From positions 1-64,000 of the forward strand of contig CAUQNX010000014.1 of the NCBI GenBank assembly GCA_963519845.1: a DNA stretch of 64,000 nt. Reading direction: 5' to 3'. The stretch's first letter is position 1, and every line of letters starts with the position of its first letter. The DNA is from Moellerella sp963519845. Its GTDB lineage: Bacteria > Pseudomonadota > Gammaproteobacteria > Enterobacterales > Enterobacteriaceae. Shown in pieces: positions 35,479 through 44,930 of this stretch. The notes below the pieces were generated by a model, which ran no database searches, was not told where the DNA came from, and saw nothing but the letters and a program-made list of their open reading frames with translations. The position numbers were made by a program, and so were the translations under genes.

Positions 35479-36858
35479 CTATTGACTCTCGTTTTGTTCT
35501 TTAATTAAGTCAGCTTGACGATTGCGTTCCAACTCTAATGCGCCGTAATGAGATAAAATACAGAAAACAATACAGCAAACAATCCCGCCTAGCAGTAGAT
35601 AAAAACCGCCATGCCAACCCATACGATCGACAATCAAACCAAACAGACTTGTTCCAAGTGTTGCACCAAGGATATAGCTCATAAAACCACGTAGACCCAC
35701 AGCTGAACCCACGGCAAAGCTAGGGACAATTTCCATAGTTTGAACAGAAGCGAGGAACTGAGGAACATAGATCAAACAACCCACGATAGCGGCGAAGAAG
35801 GTCACTAGCGCTAGAGATTGACTCTGCCAGTAGCCAATAAGACAGAAGAAAATAAATACCATACAGACGATGGCCATTGGCATTCTACGACCTTTAAACA
35901 GCTTATCTGTTAAATAGCCAGCTAATAGCGTAGAGGGAATAGCTGCCCATTCAAAGAATAGAAAGGCGATACCCATCTGATCTTTAGTGAAGTTTTTCTC
36001 AGTTAGCAGGTAAATAGGTAACCAGCTGATGATACCAAAGCGAACCATATAGACAAAAACGTCAACAAAAGAGATATACCATGCATTTTTATTTTTCAGA
36101 ACATAAGTACAAAAGATCTGAAAAGCAGTCATGTTTTCGGGTGATTGTTCTTGTTGAGCACGGGTTAACACCACTTTCTCTTCTGGCATCATCTCTACTA
36201 GTGAGGGCAAACCTTCTTGTGCCGGTGAACCTTTGCCTAAGAACAGAACGACTGCAGCAAAGAGGATAGCGACACCAGCTGGAACCATATAGCTGGCGCT
36301 TTGCCAATGCTCTGTACCTAGAACAGCAAAAGCAGCCCCGACGATAGGAGCAACGATTCCGCCACCGATATTATGGGAAATATTCCAGAAAGCACCGATA
36401 CGACCTCGTTCGCGGCGTGGGAACCAGTTCGCAATAGTAATAAATGAGGGACCCACACCCATGCCTTGGAATAGGCCATTCAAGGCGACAAAACCCGCAA
36501 ATAGCCAGAATGCATTGCTGAAGCCCATACCAAAGTTAACCACGGCGCAGAGGATCAGACCAAAAGCCATAAAGGCTTTCGGGCTTGCTTTATCAGCCAA
36601 GGTACTCATGATCCCTTTACTGATCCCATAGGTGATCAACATGCAACTGGTCAGTAGGCCAATCTGGGTTGTGGAGAGATCTAAATTTTCTTTGAGGTAC
36701 GGGGTCGAGAGCGTAAAGTTATTACGAACAATGTAATAAGCTAAATAGCCAAGGAATACGCTGAGTAGAGCCTGAACACGATAACGTTTGTAGGTTTCAG
36801 GAACTTTGTCAGCTGCAATTTTATTCTTTGCCATAGGTGGCTTTAAAAATGACAGCAT
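35479..36858 (-). CDS. pgtP: Phosphoglycerate transporter PgtP
   Basis: A 459-residue organophosphate:phosphate antiporter of the GlpT/UhpT/PgtP family with 12 membrane helices. It takes up phosphoglycerates and phosphoenolpyruvate in exchange for phosphate. Segments YRVQALLSVFLGYLAYYIVR, NNFTLSTPYLKENLDLS and GLFQGMGVGPSFITIANWFP closely follow Salmonella PgtP as I remember it. It is divergent from pgtCBA, with 536 bp between, as in Salmonella. Confidence 0.95.
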   Translation of the reverse strand: MLSFLKPPMAKNKIAADKVPETYKRYRVQALLSVFLGYLAYYIVRNNFTLSTPYLKENLDLSTTQIGLLTSCMLITYGISKGIMSTLADKASPKAFMAFGLILCAVVNFGMGFSNAFWLFAGFVALNGLFQGMGVGPSFITIANWFPRRERGRIGAFWNISHNIGGGIVAPIVGAAFAVLGTEHWQSASYMVPAGVAILFAAVVLFLGKGSPAQEGLPSLVEMMPEEKVVLTRAQQEQSPENMTAFQIFCTYVLKNKNAWYISFVDVFVYMVRFGIISWLPIYLLTEKNFTKDQMGIAFLFFEWAAIPSTLLAGYLTDKLFKGRRMPMAIVCMVFIFFCLIGYWQSQSLALVTFFAAIVGCLIYVPQFLASVQTMEIVPSFAVGSAVGLRGFMSYILGATLGTSLFGLIVDRMGWHGGFYLLLGGIVCCIVFCILSHYGALELERNRQADLIKEQNESQ

Positions 36859-37394
36859 AATTTCACCATTAGAAATATAGTTTTAAAATAGATTTATTGA
36901 GTAATGTAATCTTTATTTTTTCTGACGGAGTTATCATCTGCCGTTTAAATAAACATCTCAAGATAATGAATTTGTGTCACTATTGACTCAAATTAATAAA
37001 TTAATGCCGATATTTGACTCAATTAAGTCAATAGGAAAATATGACTATATTCTTTTGAATTAAAATATAAATTTAGATGTTAGAATATAGCGAAATAATT
37101 TTTATCTATCTTATTAATTGAACTGTAAGGGTTTTATTCTTATTTTGTTGTTAAGCTGATTTGTTGCTATTATTATTTAATCTGACTTTATCGTCACAGC
37201 TGTTTTATTTTCACGGTAATTTAATTTATAACTAGAATAAGTATTCTCTTTTGTTATTCCACTGAATGCTGACAATAAATATAAACGTCAGAAAAAGGGT
37301 AACAATTGCCCCAAATGGGCTTTTACAGCATACGAAAAAAATTGTTAGTTTTTTGACGTGTGTCACATCCACCAGCAAAATATAGAATCTGACT
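36859..37394. promoter_or_regulatory. pgtP-pgtC divergent control region
   Basis: No gene in these 536 bp. A TTGACT direct copy lies at 36983-36988, and an inverted pair TTGACT/AGTCAA spans 37014-37031 (6-bp arms, 6-bp spacer), all on the pgtP side. These are candidate sites for PgtA, the response regulator that induces pgtP. A CRP-like box lies near pgtC at 37352-37367. Confidence 0.45.
37352..37367 (+). promoter_or_regulatory. Candidate CRP site upstream of pgtC
   Basis: TTTGA-N6-TCACA matches the CRP consensus at nine of ten half-site bases. It is only 27 bp before the pgtC start codon, so it could overlap the promoter or leader. By-eye evidence only. Confidence 0.35.
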
Positions 37395-38651
37395 ATGCCA
37401 CGAACGCTAATCCGCTGTATGACTGCACTTATTACCGCGCTCAGTCTGAGCTTTATTCATTTTTCGGTAATGGCGAAAAATAACGAGCTAGTTATTGCGA
37501 CGACATTATCGCCAGAAGCAACGGCCTACATAATTAATAGCTGGAAGCAGGAAAATGATGCTATACCGATTCGCACTATTAACCGTACTAGCGCCTCTCT
37601 TGAGCGACTTTTAGATACGCCAGCGTTAGAAAATGTTGATCTGGTTTTGACATCTTCTCCAATGCTGTTGCAACACTTGCAGGAGCATGATCGTCTGGCT
37701 ACCCAGCAAGGATTAACAGCGAGCTCGCAGAAGCTAGTGCCAAGCTCATTGCAGCAGACCGTCGCCGCTGTCGCCTTCTCTGGCTATGGCATATTGGCGA
37801 ACAAACGCAATATGGCAGAGAACAATTTGCCTGTGCCTATGACATGGGATGATTTAGCCGATAGCCGTTATCAGGGGATGTTGCTGATGAGTAGCCCGTC
37901 GCGCTCCGATACCTATCATCTGATGGTGGAGACATTACTACAGCAACGAGGTTGGGATGAGGGCTGGCGAATTCTATTAAGTATATCTGGTAATCTAGCG
38001 ACTATCTCTTCACGTAGCTTTGGAGTGGCGGATAAAATTAAAACAGGTTTAGGTGGTGCAGGCCCGATTATCGATAACTATGCGAAATTACTGTTATCAG
38101 ATCCTGAATTAACCTTCAACTATCTACCGGATTCAGCCACATCACCGACCTTTATTGCAATCACGCGCTATAGTTCGAATCAAATGCAAGCTCAGCAATT
38201 TATCTATTTTCTGCTCAGTGAAAAAGGGCAACAAATACTGGCTGATACTAATACGGGTAAATATCCAGTTACGCCTCTGCCGCTGGATAATCCGCGTGAA
38301 CCCCAGCAGCGGCGCTTATTGAACTCGCCACGTCCGTTGGATGAGCATTTAGTTCTCAAACGTCAACGCATGGTACAGCAGCTATTTGACACGGCGATCA
38401 CTTTCAGATTAACGGAATCTAAAGATGCTTGGCGTGCCCTCTATATGGCGGAAGCGCGATTAAAGAAACCCTTACCTGAGATCAGAGCACTATTAACTGC
38501 GATGCCGGTCACCGCACAAGAGAGCGCCAATTCAGCCTACTATGCGCAATTTGAAGATAGTCGCCAAGCAGAAGAGGAGTATATGCGTTGGCAGCGATTC
38601 TTTCAGAAACAGCAGCGTAAAGCGATTGCCGGCTTGGAAAAGATCAAATGA
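37395..38651 (+). CDS. pgtC: Phosphoglycerate transport regulatory protein PgtC
   Basis: A 418-residue periplasmic substrate-binding-like protein of the iron(III)/solute-binding fold. The signal peptide ends near SFIHFSVMAKN (about residue 28), followed by ELVIATTLSPEATAYIINSW. In Salmonella PgtC acts with PgtB to sense phosphoglycerate outside the cell and derepress pgtP. The 3' end overlaps pgtB by 4 bp (ATGA), indicating one operon. Confidence 0.93.
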   Translation: MPRTLIRCMTALITALSLSFIHFSVMAKNNELVIATTLSPEATAYIINSWKQENDAIPIRTINRTSASLERLLDTPALENVDLVLTSSPMLLQHLQEHDRLATQQGLTASSQKLVPSSLQQTVAAVAFSGYGILANKRNMAENNLPVPMTWDDLADSRYQGMLLMSSPSRSDTYHLMVETLLQQRGWDEGWRILLSISGNLATISSRSFGVADKIKTGLGGAGPIIDNYAKLLLSDPELTFNYLPDSATSPTFIAITRYSSNQMQAQQFIYFLLSEKGQQILADTNTGKYPVTPLPLDNPREPQQRRLLNSPRPLDEHLVLKRQRMVQQLFDTAITFRLTESKDAWRALYMAEARLKKPLPEIRALLTAMPVTAQESANSAYYAQFEDSRQAEEEYMRWQRFFQKQQRKAIAGLEKIK

Positions 38652-40648
38652 AACAGCGCCTTGTTAGCTATATTGGGCGTTTCACTATCAGTAGCATACT
38701 GCGCAGTGCCTTTCTATTGGGTACTGTACTGACGCTAATTGTTAGCTGTGTGAGTCTCTATGCATGGCAAGCGCAAAATAAGCAAATTCGCTATGCGCTA
38801 GGCGATTATTTCCCACGTATTCAGGCCTCTTTTTTGATTGAAGGGCAGCTAAATACGCTGGTGAACGAGCTCAATGAGTTCTTAAAAGCGCCAAATACAG
38901 GAGCTCGATTACAGTTGCATAATCAGATTACTGCACATTTGGCGCAGATTGAAGCTATTAATCAGAAACTGACGGGCAATGACCAGGTGCAGATCACCGC
39001 GATTGTGTCGCAAAGTCATAGTTTGCTACGCCGTCTGGACAGCGCGCTTTATACGCTATTTTTGGCGCGAGAGAAGCTAAATACCTTATCAGCCCGTATT
39101 AGCTGGTTACATGATGATTTTAATACCGAATTAAACTCACTATCTCAAGATATTAGTTGGCAGCAGGGTTCTCTGTTAGACCAAATAGAGCAAGAGCCGG
39201 GGCGAGCAACGGCTCTACAAGGTAATTTGCGCAAAGTGCAGGGCGAGTTGCAACTAATTTATACTCTAGCTCGGTTAGAGGGCCAGATTATCGATGATCT
39301 CTCCGCTCGTCTGCGTGATGTGCAAAACGAAACTGATATAGATACCAATAGTTTAGGCTATATTCGTTATCTTAGTTACTTAAAATCGAGCGTTGCCGCC
39401 AATGAGTCTGAGCTCGATCGTTATCCAAGTGCCGTAACCTTACGTCAAACGATTGATGAATTATTAGATATTGGTTTATCAGAGAGCAAGATGCCCGCTG
39501 TTTTACACAATTATCGGCAAGCTCGAATTGAATTGGCGGCGGTCAGTGCGGAGAAAGAGCAGATCCTCGAACGATTTCGCACTCAGCTAGATGCGCAGTT
39601 AGGCAATAGCCACCAGCAGTTACAAACGCTAAATAGCCATCTGGCTAATATTATGTCATTTAGTGGGACGACAATTATCATTACTGCGCTAATGGCACTG
39701 CTACTGGCGGTTTTATTTAATCACTATTTTATTCGCTCACGATTAGTTAAACGTTTTACAGCGTTAAATCAGGCGGTGGCGCGTATTGGCTGCGGTGATC
39801 TCACCACCCATATTCCCGTTGAGGGCAAGGATGAGATCGGGCGTATCGCTATATTACTACAAAAAACGATTAACCAAATTAACCAACAAAAAATGCAGTT
39901 ACAGCAAGAAATTGCCGATCGTAAATTGATCGAGGCGGATCTAAGAGCCACACAGAATGAGTTAATTCAAGCGGCGAAACTTGCGGTGGTTGGTCAAACG
40001 ATGACCACCTTAGCGCATGAAATCAATCAGCCACTCAATGCGTTATCCATGCATCTCTATATAGCGAAAAAAGCCTTAACGGCGGATAGCGATAAAGCTG
40101 CATTAACCTCCTTGAGCAAATCAAGCCAACTGGTGACGCGAATAGATGGCATTATTCGTTCATTACGTCAATTTGCTCGTCGACGTGACAATTTAGCTCA
40201 TTTACAGCCGATTGATTTAAAACAAAGCATTGAGGATGCTTGGGAAGTGCTAGCGCTACAATATAAAACCCGCAAAGTCATATTAAATCAGCCAGCCAGC
40301 GTGCCCTTTGTGCAAGGGGATGCCATAGGTATTCAACAGATCTTGGTTAATTTACTGGCCAATGCACTAGATGCTAGCCCTGCCGAGGCGGTGATCACTA
40401 TTGAATATATTGAGTCGGATAATGATATCAATCTTTGGATTAGTGATAACGGATGTGGTTGGCCGCTGGCGTTAGCAGATTCATTAATGAAACCTTTTAC
40501 AACAAGTAAAGATATAGGTCTGGGAATTGGATTGTCAGTCAGCAATTCGATTATGCAACAGTTTGGCGGCGAATTACGCATCGCTTCAACACTAACCCGT
40601 AATGGGTGTGTGATTTTATGTTTTAGGAAGGTAAGTGCAGATGCTTGA
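38648..40648 (+). CDS. pgtB: Sensor histidine kinase PgtB
   Basis: A 666-residue membrane histidine kinase. There is a membrane helix near residues 15-40, a long periplasmic coiled region, and a second helix near 345-360. A HAMP linker (FTALNQAVARIGCGDLTTHI) follows. The phosphoacceptor His457 is in LAHEINQPLNAL. The ATPase domain has LANALDASPAEAV and SDNGCGWPL with IGLGIGLSVSNSI. It pairs with PgtA next to it and PgtC before it. The pgtA start lies just inside the pgtB end. Confidence 0.95.
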   Translation: MKQRLVSYIGRFTISSILRSAFLLGTVLTLIVSCVSLYAWQAQNKQIRYALGDYFPRIQASFLIEGQLNTLVNELNEFLKAPNTGARLQLHNQITAHLAQIEAINQKLTGNDQVQITAIVSQSHSLLRRLDSALYTLFLAREKLNTLSARISWLHDDFNTELNSLSQDISWQQGSLLDQIEQEPGRATALQGNLRKVQGELQLIYTLARLEGQIIDDLSARLRDVQNETDIDTNSLGYIRYLSYLKSSVAANESELDRYPSAVTLRQTIDELLDIGLSESKMPAVLHNYRQARIELAAVSAEKEQILERFRTQLDAQLGNSHQQLQTLNSHLANIMSFSGTTIIITALMALLLAVLFNHYFIRSRLVKRFTALNQAVARIGCGDLTTHIPVEGKDEIGRIAILLQKTINQINQQKMQLQQEIADRKLIEADLRATQNELIQAAKLAVVGQTMTTLAHEINQPLNALSMHLYIAKKALTADSDKAALTSLSKSSQLVTRIDGIIRSLRQFARRRDNLAHLQPIDLKQSIEDAWEVLALQYKTRKVILNQPASVPFVQGDAIGIQQILVNLLANALDASPAEAVITIEYIESDNDINLWISDNGCGWPLALADSLMKPFTTSKDIGLGIGLSVSNSIMQQFGGELRIASTLTRNGCVILCFRKVSADA

Positions 40649-41888
40649 TGATCACTACGATATTTTATTGATCGATGACGATACGGATGTATTAGATGCT
40701 TATGGTCTATTATTAGAGCAAGCTGGATATCGTTGTTATGCCTGTAGTGACCCACTAGCGGCCAAAGATCTGGTTCATCGTGATTGGAGTGGTATAGTGA
40801 TCAGTGATGTCTGTATGCCCGCCTGCTCGGGTATGGCGCTAATGGCACTTTTTCTGGAAAAAGATAAGTATTTACCCGTTTTGCTGATCACTGGCCATGG
40901 CGATGTGCCGATGGCGGTTGACGCGGTAAAACAAGGAGCGTGGGATTTCCTGCAAAAGCCTATCGATCCTGAGCATCTGATGAAGCTTGTCGGTCGGGCG
41001 CTGGCGGAGCGTAAACAGCGAGTTACTCAACGCAGGTGGAGTCAGGCTCAACTCACGCTAAATTTTATTGGGCAAAGTGAATGGACGCAACATATTCGCC
41101 AGCGGCTACAAAGCTTATCAGAAACTCGAGCTGCGGTTTTTTTACAGGGTGAATTGGGAAATGGCCGCACTTATCTTGCCCGTTATTTACATCAAATAAG
41201 TAGTAATAGCCAATCACCATTAGTGATCAAGACAGTATTTAAAGATGAGGATATTCATCTTGAGTCTTGGTTGAGTGAAGTGCTAGATGGTACTTTAGTC
41301 ATTAAAAATCTCGATTTGATGCCTCTTAATCAGCAGCGTTATTTAGTCCAGCGCATTCAACAAGAGCAGCGGATTTTTCGTTTAATTGGTATTTCAGACA
41401 CTCCCTTACTGATGTTGACCAAGCAGCAAAAGATTATTGCCGAACTATATTATCATTTTTCCATGACGCAAATTAATTGTTTATCTTTATCACAACGAAA
41501 AGCCGATATTACGCCGTTATTTCAATATTATTTAGCGCAAGCTTGCACACGTTTAAATCAGCCATTGCCAGAATTAGATGAACCATTAATTAAAAAACTA
41601 ACACGCCGTGATTGGCCAGGAAATATTAGTGAGTTGTCCAACGCCGCTGAACTTTATGCGGTTGGTATTATGCCAATGGGGGATACTGTTAATCCACTAT
41701 TAGCTTCCGTTGCGCCGATTGCATTGGATGAGCAAGTTGAGAGCTATGAAAGACAAATAATTACTGAAGCTTTGAATATTCACCAAGGAAGTATTAATGA
41801 TGTCTCTGAGTATTTACAAATTCCACGTAAAAAACTATATTTACGAATGAAAAAATATGGATTAGAGAAACATCATTATCGTATATAA
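40641..41888 (+). CDS. pgtA: NtrC-like response regulator PgtA
   Basis: A 415-residue response regulator that activates pgtP when phosphorylated by PgtB. Receiver residues are Asp12/Asp13 (LIDDDTDV) and Asp56 (VISDVCMPACSG). The central domain resembles sigma54 activators but is degenerate: the Walker A-like segment is QGELGNGRTYL and the GAFTGA loop is absent. A Fis-type helix-turn-helix closes the protein (INDVSEYLQIPRKKLYLRMK). ATG 40641, with AGGAAGG 8 nt upstream, gives the same length as I recall for Salmonella PgtA. The start overlaps the pgtB end by 8 bp. Confidence 0.93.
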   Translation: MLDDHYDILLIDDDTDVLDAYGLLLEQAGYRCYACSDPLAAKDLVHRDWSGIVISDVCMPACSGMALMALFLEKDKYLPVLLITGHGDVPMAVDAVKQGAWDFLQKPIDPEHLMKLVGRALAERKQRVTQRRWSQAQLTLNFIGQSEWTQHIRQRLQSLSETRAAVFLQGELGNGRTYLARYLHQISSNSQSPLVIKTVFKDEDIHLESWLSEVLDGTLVIKNLDLMPLNQQRYLVQRIQQEQRIFRLIGISDTPLLMLTKQQKIIAELYYHFSMTQINCLSLSQRKADITPLFQYYLAQACTRLNQPLPELDEPLIKKLTRRDWPGNISELSNAAELYAVGIMPMGDTVNPLLASVAPIALDEQVESYERQIITEALNIHQGSINDVSEYLQIPRKKLYLRMKKYGLEKHHYRI

Positions 41889-42849
41889 ACTTAGTTTTTT
41901 TAGTTCTAGGCTGATTTCAAGTGATAATGTCATAATTATTAATATATAAATATTAATATATATAAACATAATCTTTTTTGGGTTTTATATGGTTTTAAAT
42001 CACTTTGTAATTAGTATAGTTATCAATAAAAATGAGTGTGCTTAATTTACAAAGTCTAAGTATTCTAGATGAATGAAATCTTATTAAACGGCTCTGCTGC
42101 TTGTTAAAAAAAAGTAATAATAATTCTCTATAAATAGATTTTTTTAATTGTGATTTTTTTGTTAATCAGATTTTACTCATTGGTATAAATAGCTTTATTT
42201 TATCCTCTAGTGGGGAGATATTCTCGATTTTTTTTGAGCAATGATTGTTGATTAATAGCTCAGATAATGAATACTTAGAAAAAATAGTGCGATTATATTT
42301 AAAATTTTTAAGTGGCTAAGTGCTATGTTTTTTCTGACTTTATTGAAATGCTATGCTTAAAAAATAAAAAATACGCTTACTTGCAAAATTTTAATGTAAC
42401 AAAATGAAAGCTGATGTATATCATTATGATATTAATCGAGGGTAATTTGAACATATCGACTTTTGATACAATTATAGGTTTATTTTTTATTGCCCTATCA
42501 TGCTGATCTACTTGGTGATAAGTATTTATCTCTATTTATAACTCATTTATAGTTATTTATTGGTAGTTTTTGCCAATTGAATTAAGTGTTTTAATTGCTT
42601 AAAACGTTTTTACACTAGTAGAACCTACGCCTATATTTCCTTTACGGGAACGACAGACGATCCAATATATCGCAGTTTGTATTTCTATCTCATTAGTTTA
42701 AATCGTAGGGTGTATTTCCCACTTTTGAATAGTTTGCTAATTAGTGGTTTTTACTTGTTCAGTTTGTCTATTTTAACTTTGTTTTCTCTTTATTGGTGGT
42801 GTTAAGTCTTGTCGATATTCATTTAAACTTTATCTAATGGTATTTCATT
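41889..42849. other. AT-rich gene-free stretch before the MrpJ-like gene
   Basis: A 0.96-kb AT-rich stretch with no supportable gene and no clear repeat unit. It holds the promoter at 42602-42637 and a leader of about 200 nt before the regulator gene. The high A/T content is typical of H-NS-bound accessory DNA (inference). Confidence 0.4.
42602..42637 (+). promoter_or_regulatory. Sigma70 promoter of the first MrpJ-like gene
   Basis: -35 TTTACA (42609-42614), 17-bp spacer and -10 TATATT (42632-42637). The element begins with AAACGTTTTTAC at 42602. The same layout, with an identical 12-bp block and spacer length, precedes the second MrpJ-like gene (53432-53467). The spacer also carries GTAG-AAC-CTAC. 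Confidence 0.6.
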
Positions 42850-43089
42850 ATGAATTCTATAAACAAAAAAGTAGGGCGGTTTATAAAAACGGCTCGTTTA
42901 GAGAGGTCAATGACAGCCAGTGATTTTGGGCATGCTTTAAATGTTAGCCAACAACAACTTTATCTCTATGAAGCTGGAGAATATGATATTTCATTAAATT
43001 TACTTCTCCTTTGTCTTGAAGTTCTAGATAAGGATTGGGACGATTTTTATTGTTCAGTTATTTCTGATAAATATGCAAAAAAATATTAA
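42850..43089 (+). CDS. MrpJ-like Cro/CI-family regulator
   Basis: A 79-residue HTH_XRE protein. The helix-turn-helix is TASDFGHALNVSQQQLYLYE, including the SQQQ recognition-helix motif that marks MrpJ-type regulators of Proteus and Providencia. Those proteins repress flagellar genes and influence fimbriae. It is a paralogue of the protein at 53601-53867: both share the IKxxR core, SQQQ, and a W-DFF/W-DDFY end. The recognition helix differs after SQQQ (LYLYEAGEYD here, VSRYERGETG there), so targets may differ. It stands alone, 246 bp before a membrane regulator gene. Confidence 0.8.
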   Translation: MNSINKKVGRFIKTARLERSMTASDFGHALNVSQQQLYLYEAGEYDISLNLLLLCLEVLDKDWDDFYCSVISDKYAKKY

Positions 43090-43335
43090 TTATGAAATTA
43101 ACTGTATGTACTATCATCACTAAGATTAGTCTTAAATAATAGATATTATACTGACTGTGCAGATGAGTTAGTTGTAAAGTTGAATAATGGATCCTGCTTT
43201 AGATAATAAGATAATTTAAATTTCCATTCTAGATGTTAACTATGTTCTCACTTAATACAATAAACCTCAACTATCTAACTCGACTTAAATAATAACATTA
43301 GTTTAGTATATTAAACTAGGGACTAGGCAAGTACA

Positions 43336-44181
43336 ATGATTTATATATTGAATGATAAAATAGAGTATAACTCTGATAGTAATGAGGTACTTAAAGTTGA
43401 TTCAGGAGAGCGTATTACAAGCTTCACACCTATACTCAATCATATTTTTAGAACGCTAATTGAAAATAATAAAAAAATAATTTCTAGAGAAGCACTACTA
43501 GTATCTGCGACAAATGATTATGGTATAAATACGTCAATGAACACATTAAATCAATATATTAGTGTGTTAAGGAAATTTTTCCTTCAACATTTAAAAATAG
43601 AAAGTTCTATTTTAAGTATACCTAATCAAGGCGTTATTCTTTCTTCTGAGATAATAATTAAGGAAAAAATAATTAAGGAGAGTCCCTCAATAGTAAAAAC
43701 ACATGAGGAACAAGCTGGTAATGACACAATAGATAACGCTATATTGGATGAAAAATATAGCGTTGTGCATAATTTTACAACTTTAAATAAGAATTTTAGT
43801 GTAACAGAAGTAGATAAAAAAACTAAAATAGCAAAGGATATTATATTAATTCCCATTATTTTTTGTATGGTGGTTTCAGGGTTTTTTTATATTTTCAATT
43901 TAGTTATTAAGTCATCTGAATATGATGAGGTGGAAACTTTCGAAATTAGTCATATAGAAAATTGTCCAGTATATGGATTTAGAGAAGTAACTGATAATGA
44001 AAATACATTAGCTATAATTGAAGAACATTTAAATCTTTATAATATAAAGTGCTTGGACGGAGATGAATTCTACTATTATGATAATTATGATAGTTCAAGT
44101 AATAGAAATCAAAGTCTGCTATCACAGTGCAAGAAAAATAAAAGCTGCATTTCAACTAGAATAAACAAATGGAGTCAATGA
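43336..44181 (+). CDS. MarT/CadC/ToxR-like membrane transcription regulator
   Basis: A 281-residue protein with an N-terminal OmpR-type winged helix (residues 1-105; LNQYISVLRKFF as recognition part). A linker follows, then one membrane helix (about 170-190, ILIPIIFCMVVSGFFYIF) and a periplasmic domain of about 90 residues with four Cys (ENCPVYGF, IKCLDG, LSQCKKNKSCIS). This is the layout of ToxR, CadC and Salmonella MarT. The next gene is a FidL-like partner overlapping its stop, exactly as in the marT-fidL pair. It probably controls surface or virulence genes in response to an envelope signal. The target is unknown. Confidence 0.8.
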   Translation: MIYILNDKIEYNSDSNEVLKVDSGERITSFTPILNHIFRTLIENNKKIISREALLVSATNDYGINTSMNTLNQYISVLRKFFLQHLKIESSILSIPNQGVILSSEIIIKEKIIKESPSIVKTHEEQAGNDTIDNAILDEKYSVVHNFTTLNKNFSVTEVDKKTKIAKDIILIPIIFCMVVSGFFYIFNLVIKSSEYDEVETFEISHIENCPVYGFREVTDNENTLAIIEEHLNLYNIKCLDGDEFYYYDNYDSSSNRNQSLLSQCKKNKSCISTRINKWSQ

Positions 44182-44666
44182 TGAAAAGGAAAATATTAAT
44201 TATCCTAGTGTCTATGTTGCTTATTTTCTATGTTTTTTCTATGTTTTTTTTATTTAAATTTGAAATTAATCAAATATGCACCACAAAAATTTATTCAGAA
44301 ATAGAAGGTAAAGATAAAGGGCATCTTTATAAGGTGGACTTTAAAATATCAAATAAAAATAACGATAGTGGAATTATTAGAATGGTCGGAACTTTAGATG
44401 ATTATTCAATTAATCGATTTATATATTATGAAATGGAAAATCAAAAAGAGAGTAATGTTAAATTTAAAATAACCTCGACGATAAAATCAAGTAGTGATGA
44501 TATTAGTGATAAAGCCTTCAATAGGTATTTTAACGTGCTATCAGTAGATAAGATTAGTTATGTCAAAGTCAATGAAATCACTGAAGGAAGATACCTATTC
44601 TCCGGCCTGCTTGGACCCTATTTTGTTTGTGAAATACAAGATACCAAGGAATTAACAATAATGTGA
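44181..44666 (+). CDS. FidL-like membrane protein
   Basis: A 161-residue protein with one N-terminal membrane helix (ILIILVSMLLIFYVFSMFFLF) and a periplasmic domain with two Cys (QICTTKI and FVCEIQ). It resembles FidL/ToxS/PsaF-type partners that stabilise ToxR-like regulators. ATG 44181 is chosen because GGAG ends 6 nt before it; ATG 44178 is possible. It overlaps the regulator stop codon, so the two are translationally coupled. Confidence 0.75.
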   Translation: MKRKILIILVSMLLIFYVFSMFFLFKFEINQICTTKIYSEIEGKDKGHLYKVDFKISNKNNDSGIIRMVGTLDDYSINRFIYYEMENQKESNVKFKITSTIKSSSDDISDKAFNRYFNVLSVDKISYVKVNEITEGRYLFSGLLGPYFVCEIQDTKELTIM

Positions 44667-44847
44667 TTTTAGTTTTTTTTAAATATCATCTATGGCGCGT
44701 AGGATGATTTAATTTATCACTATGGAAGGTAAATCAATAATATATGATTATATTCTATCTATTTAAATATGGTTTTTTTGCAGGCAACAGACCGAATAAG
44801 TTAGAAGATTATACTCTAATAAAGGGCTAGGCTCAGCTTTAGAAGCT

Positions 44848-44881
44848 ATTGTGAGCATTATTTTTCAATAATACTCACAAT
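44848..44881. terminator. Terminator between FidL-like gene and dsdA
   Basis: ATTGTGAG-C-ATTATT pairs with AATAAT-A-CTCACAAT around a short loop, with one internal mismatch. The surrounding sequence is A/T-rich. The site lies between two convergent genes and probably ends dsdA transcription on the minus strand. Confidence 0.6.
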
Positions 44882-44930
44882 ATAGAATAAATAAATTATA
44901 GTAATTTAGGTAATAATTTATCTTATTACT

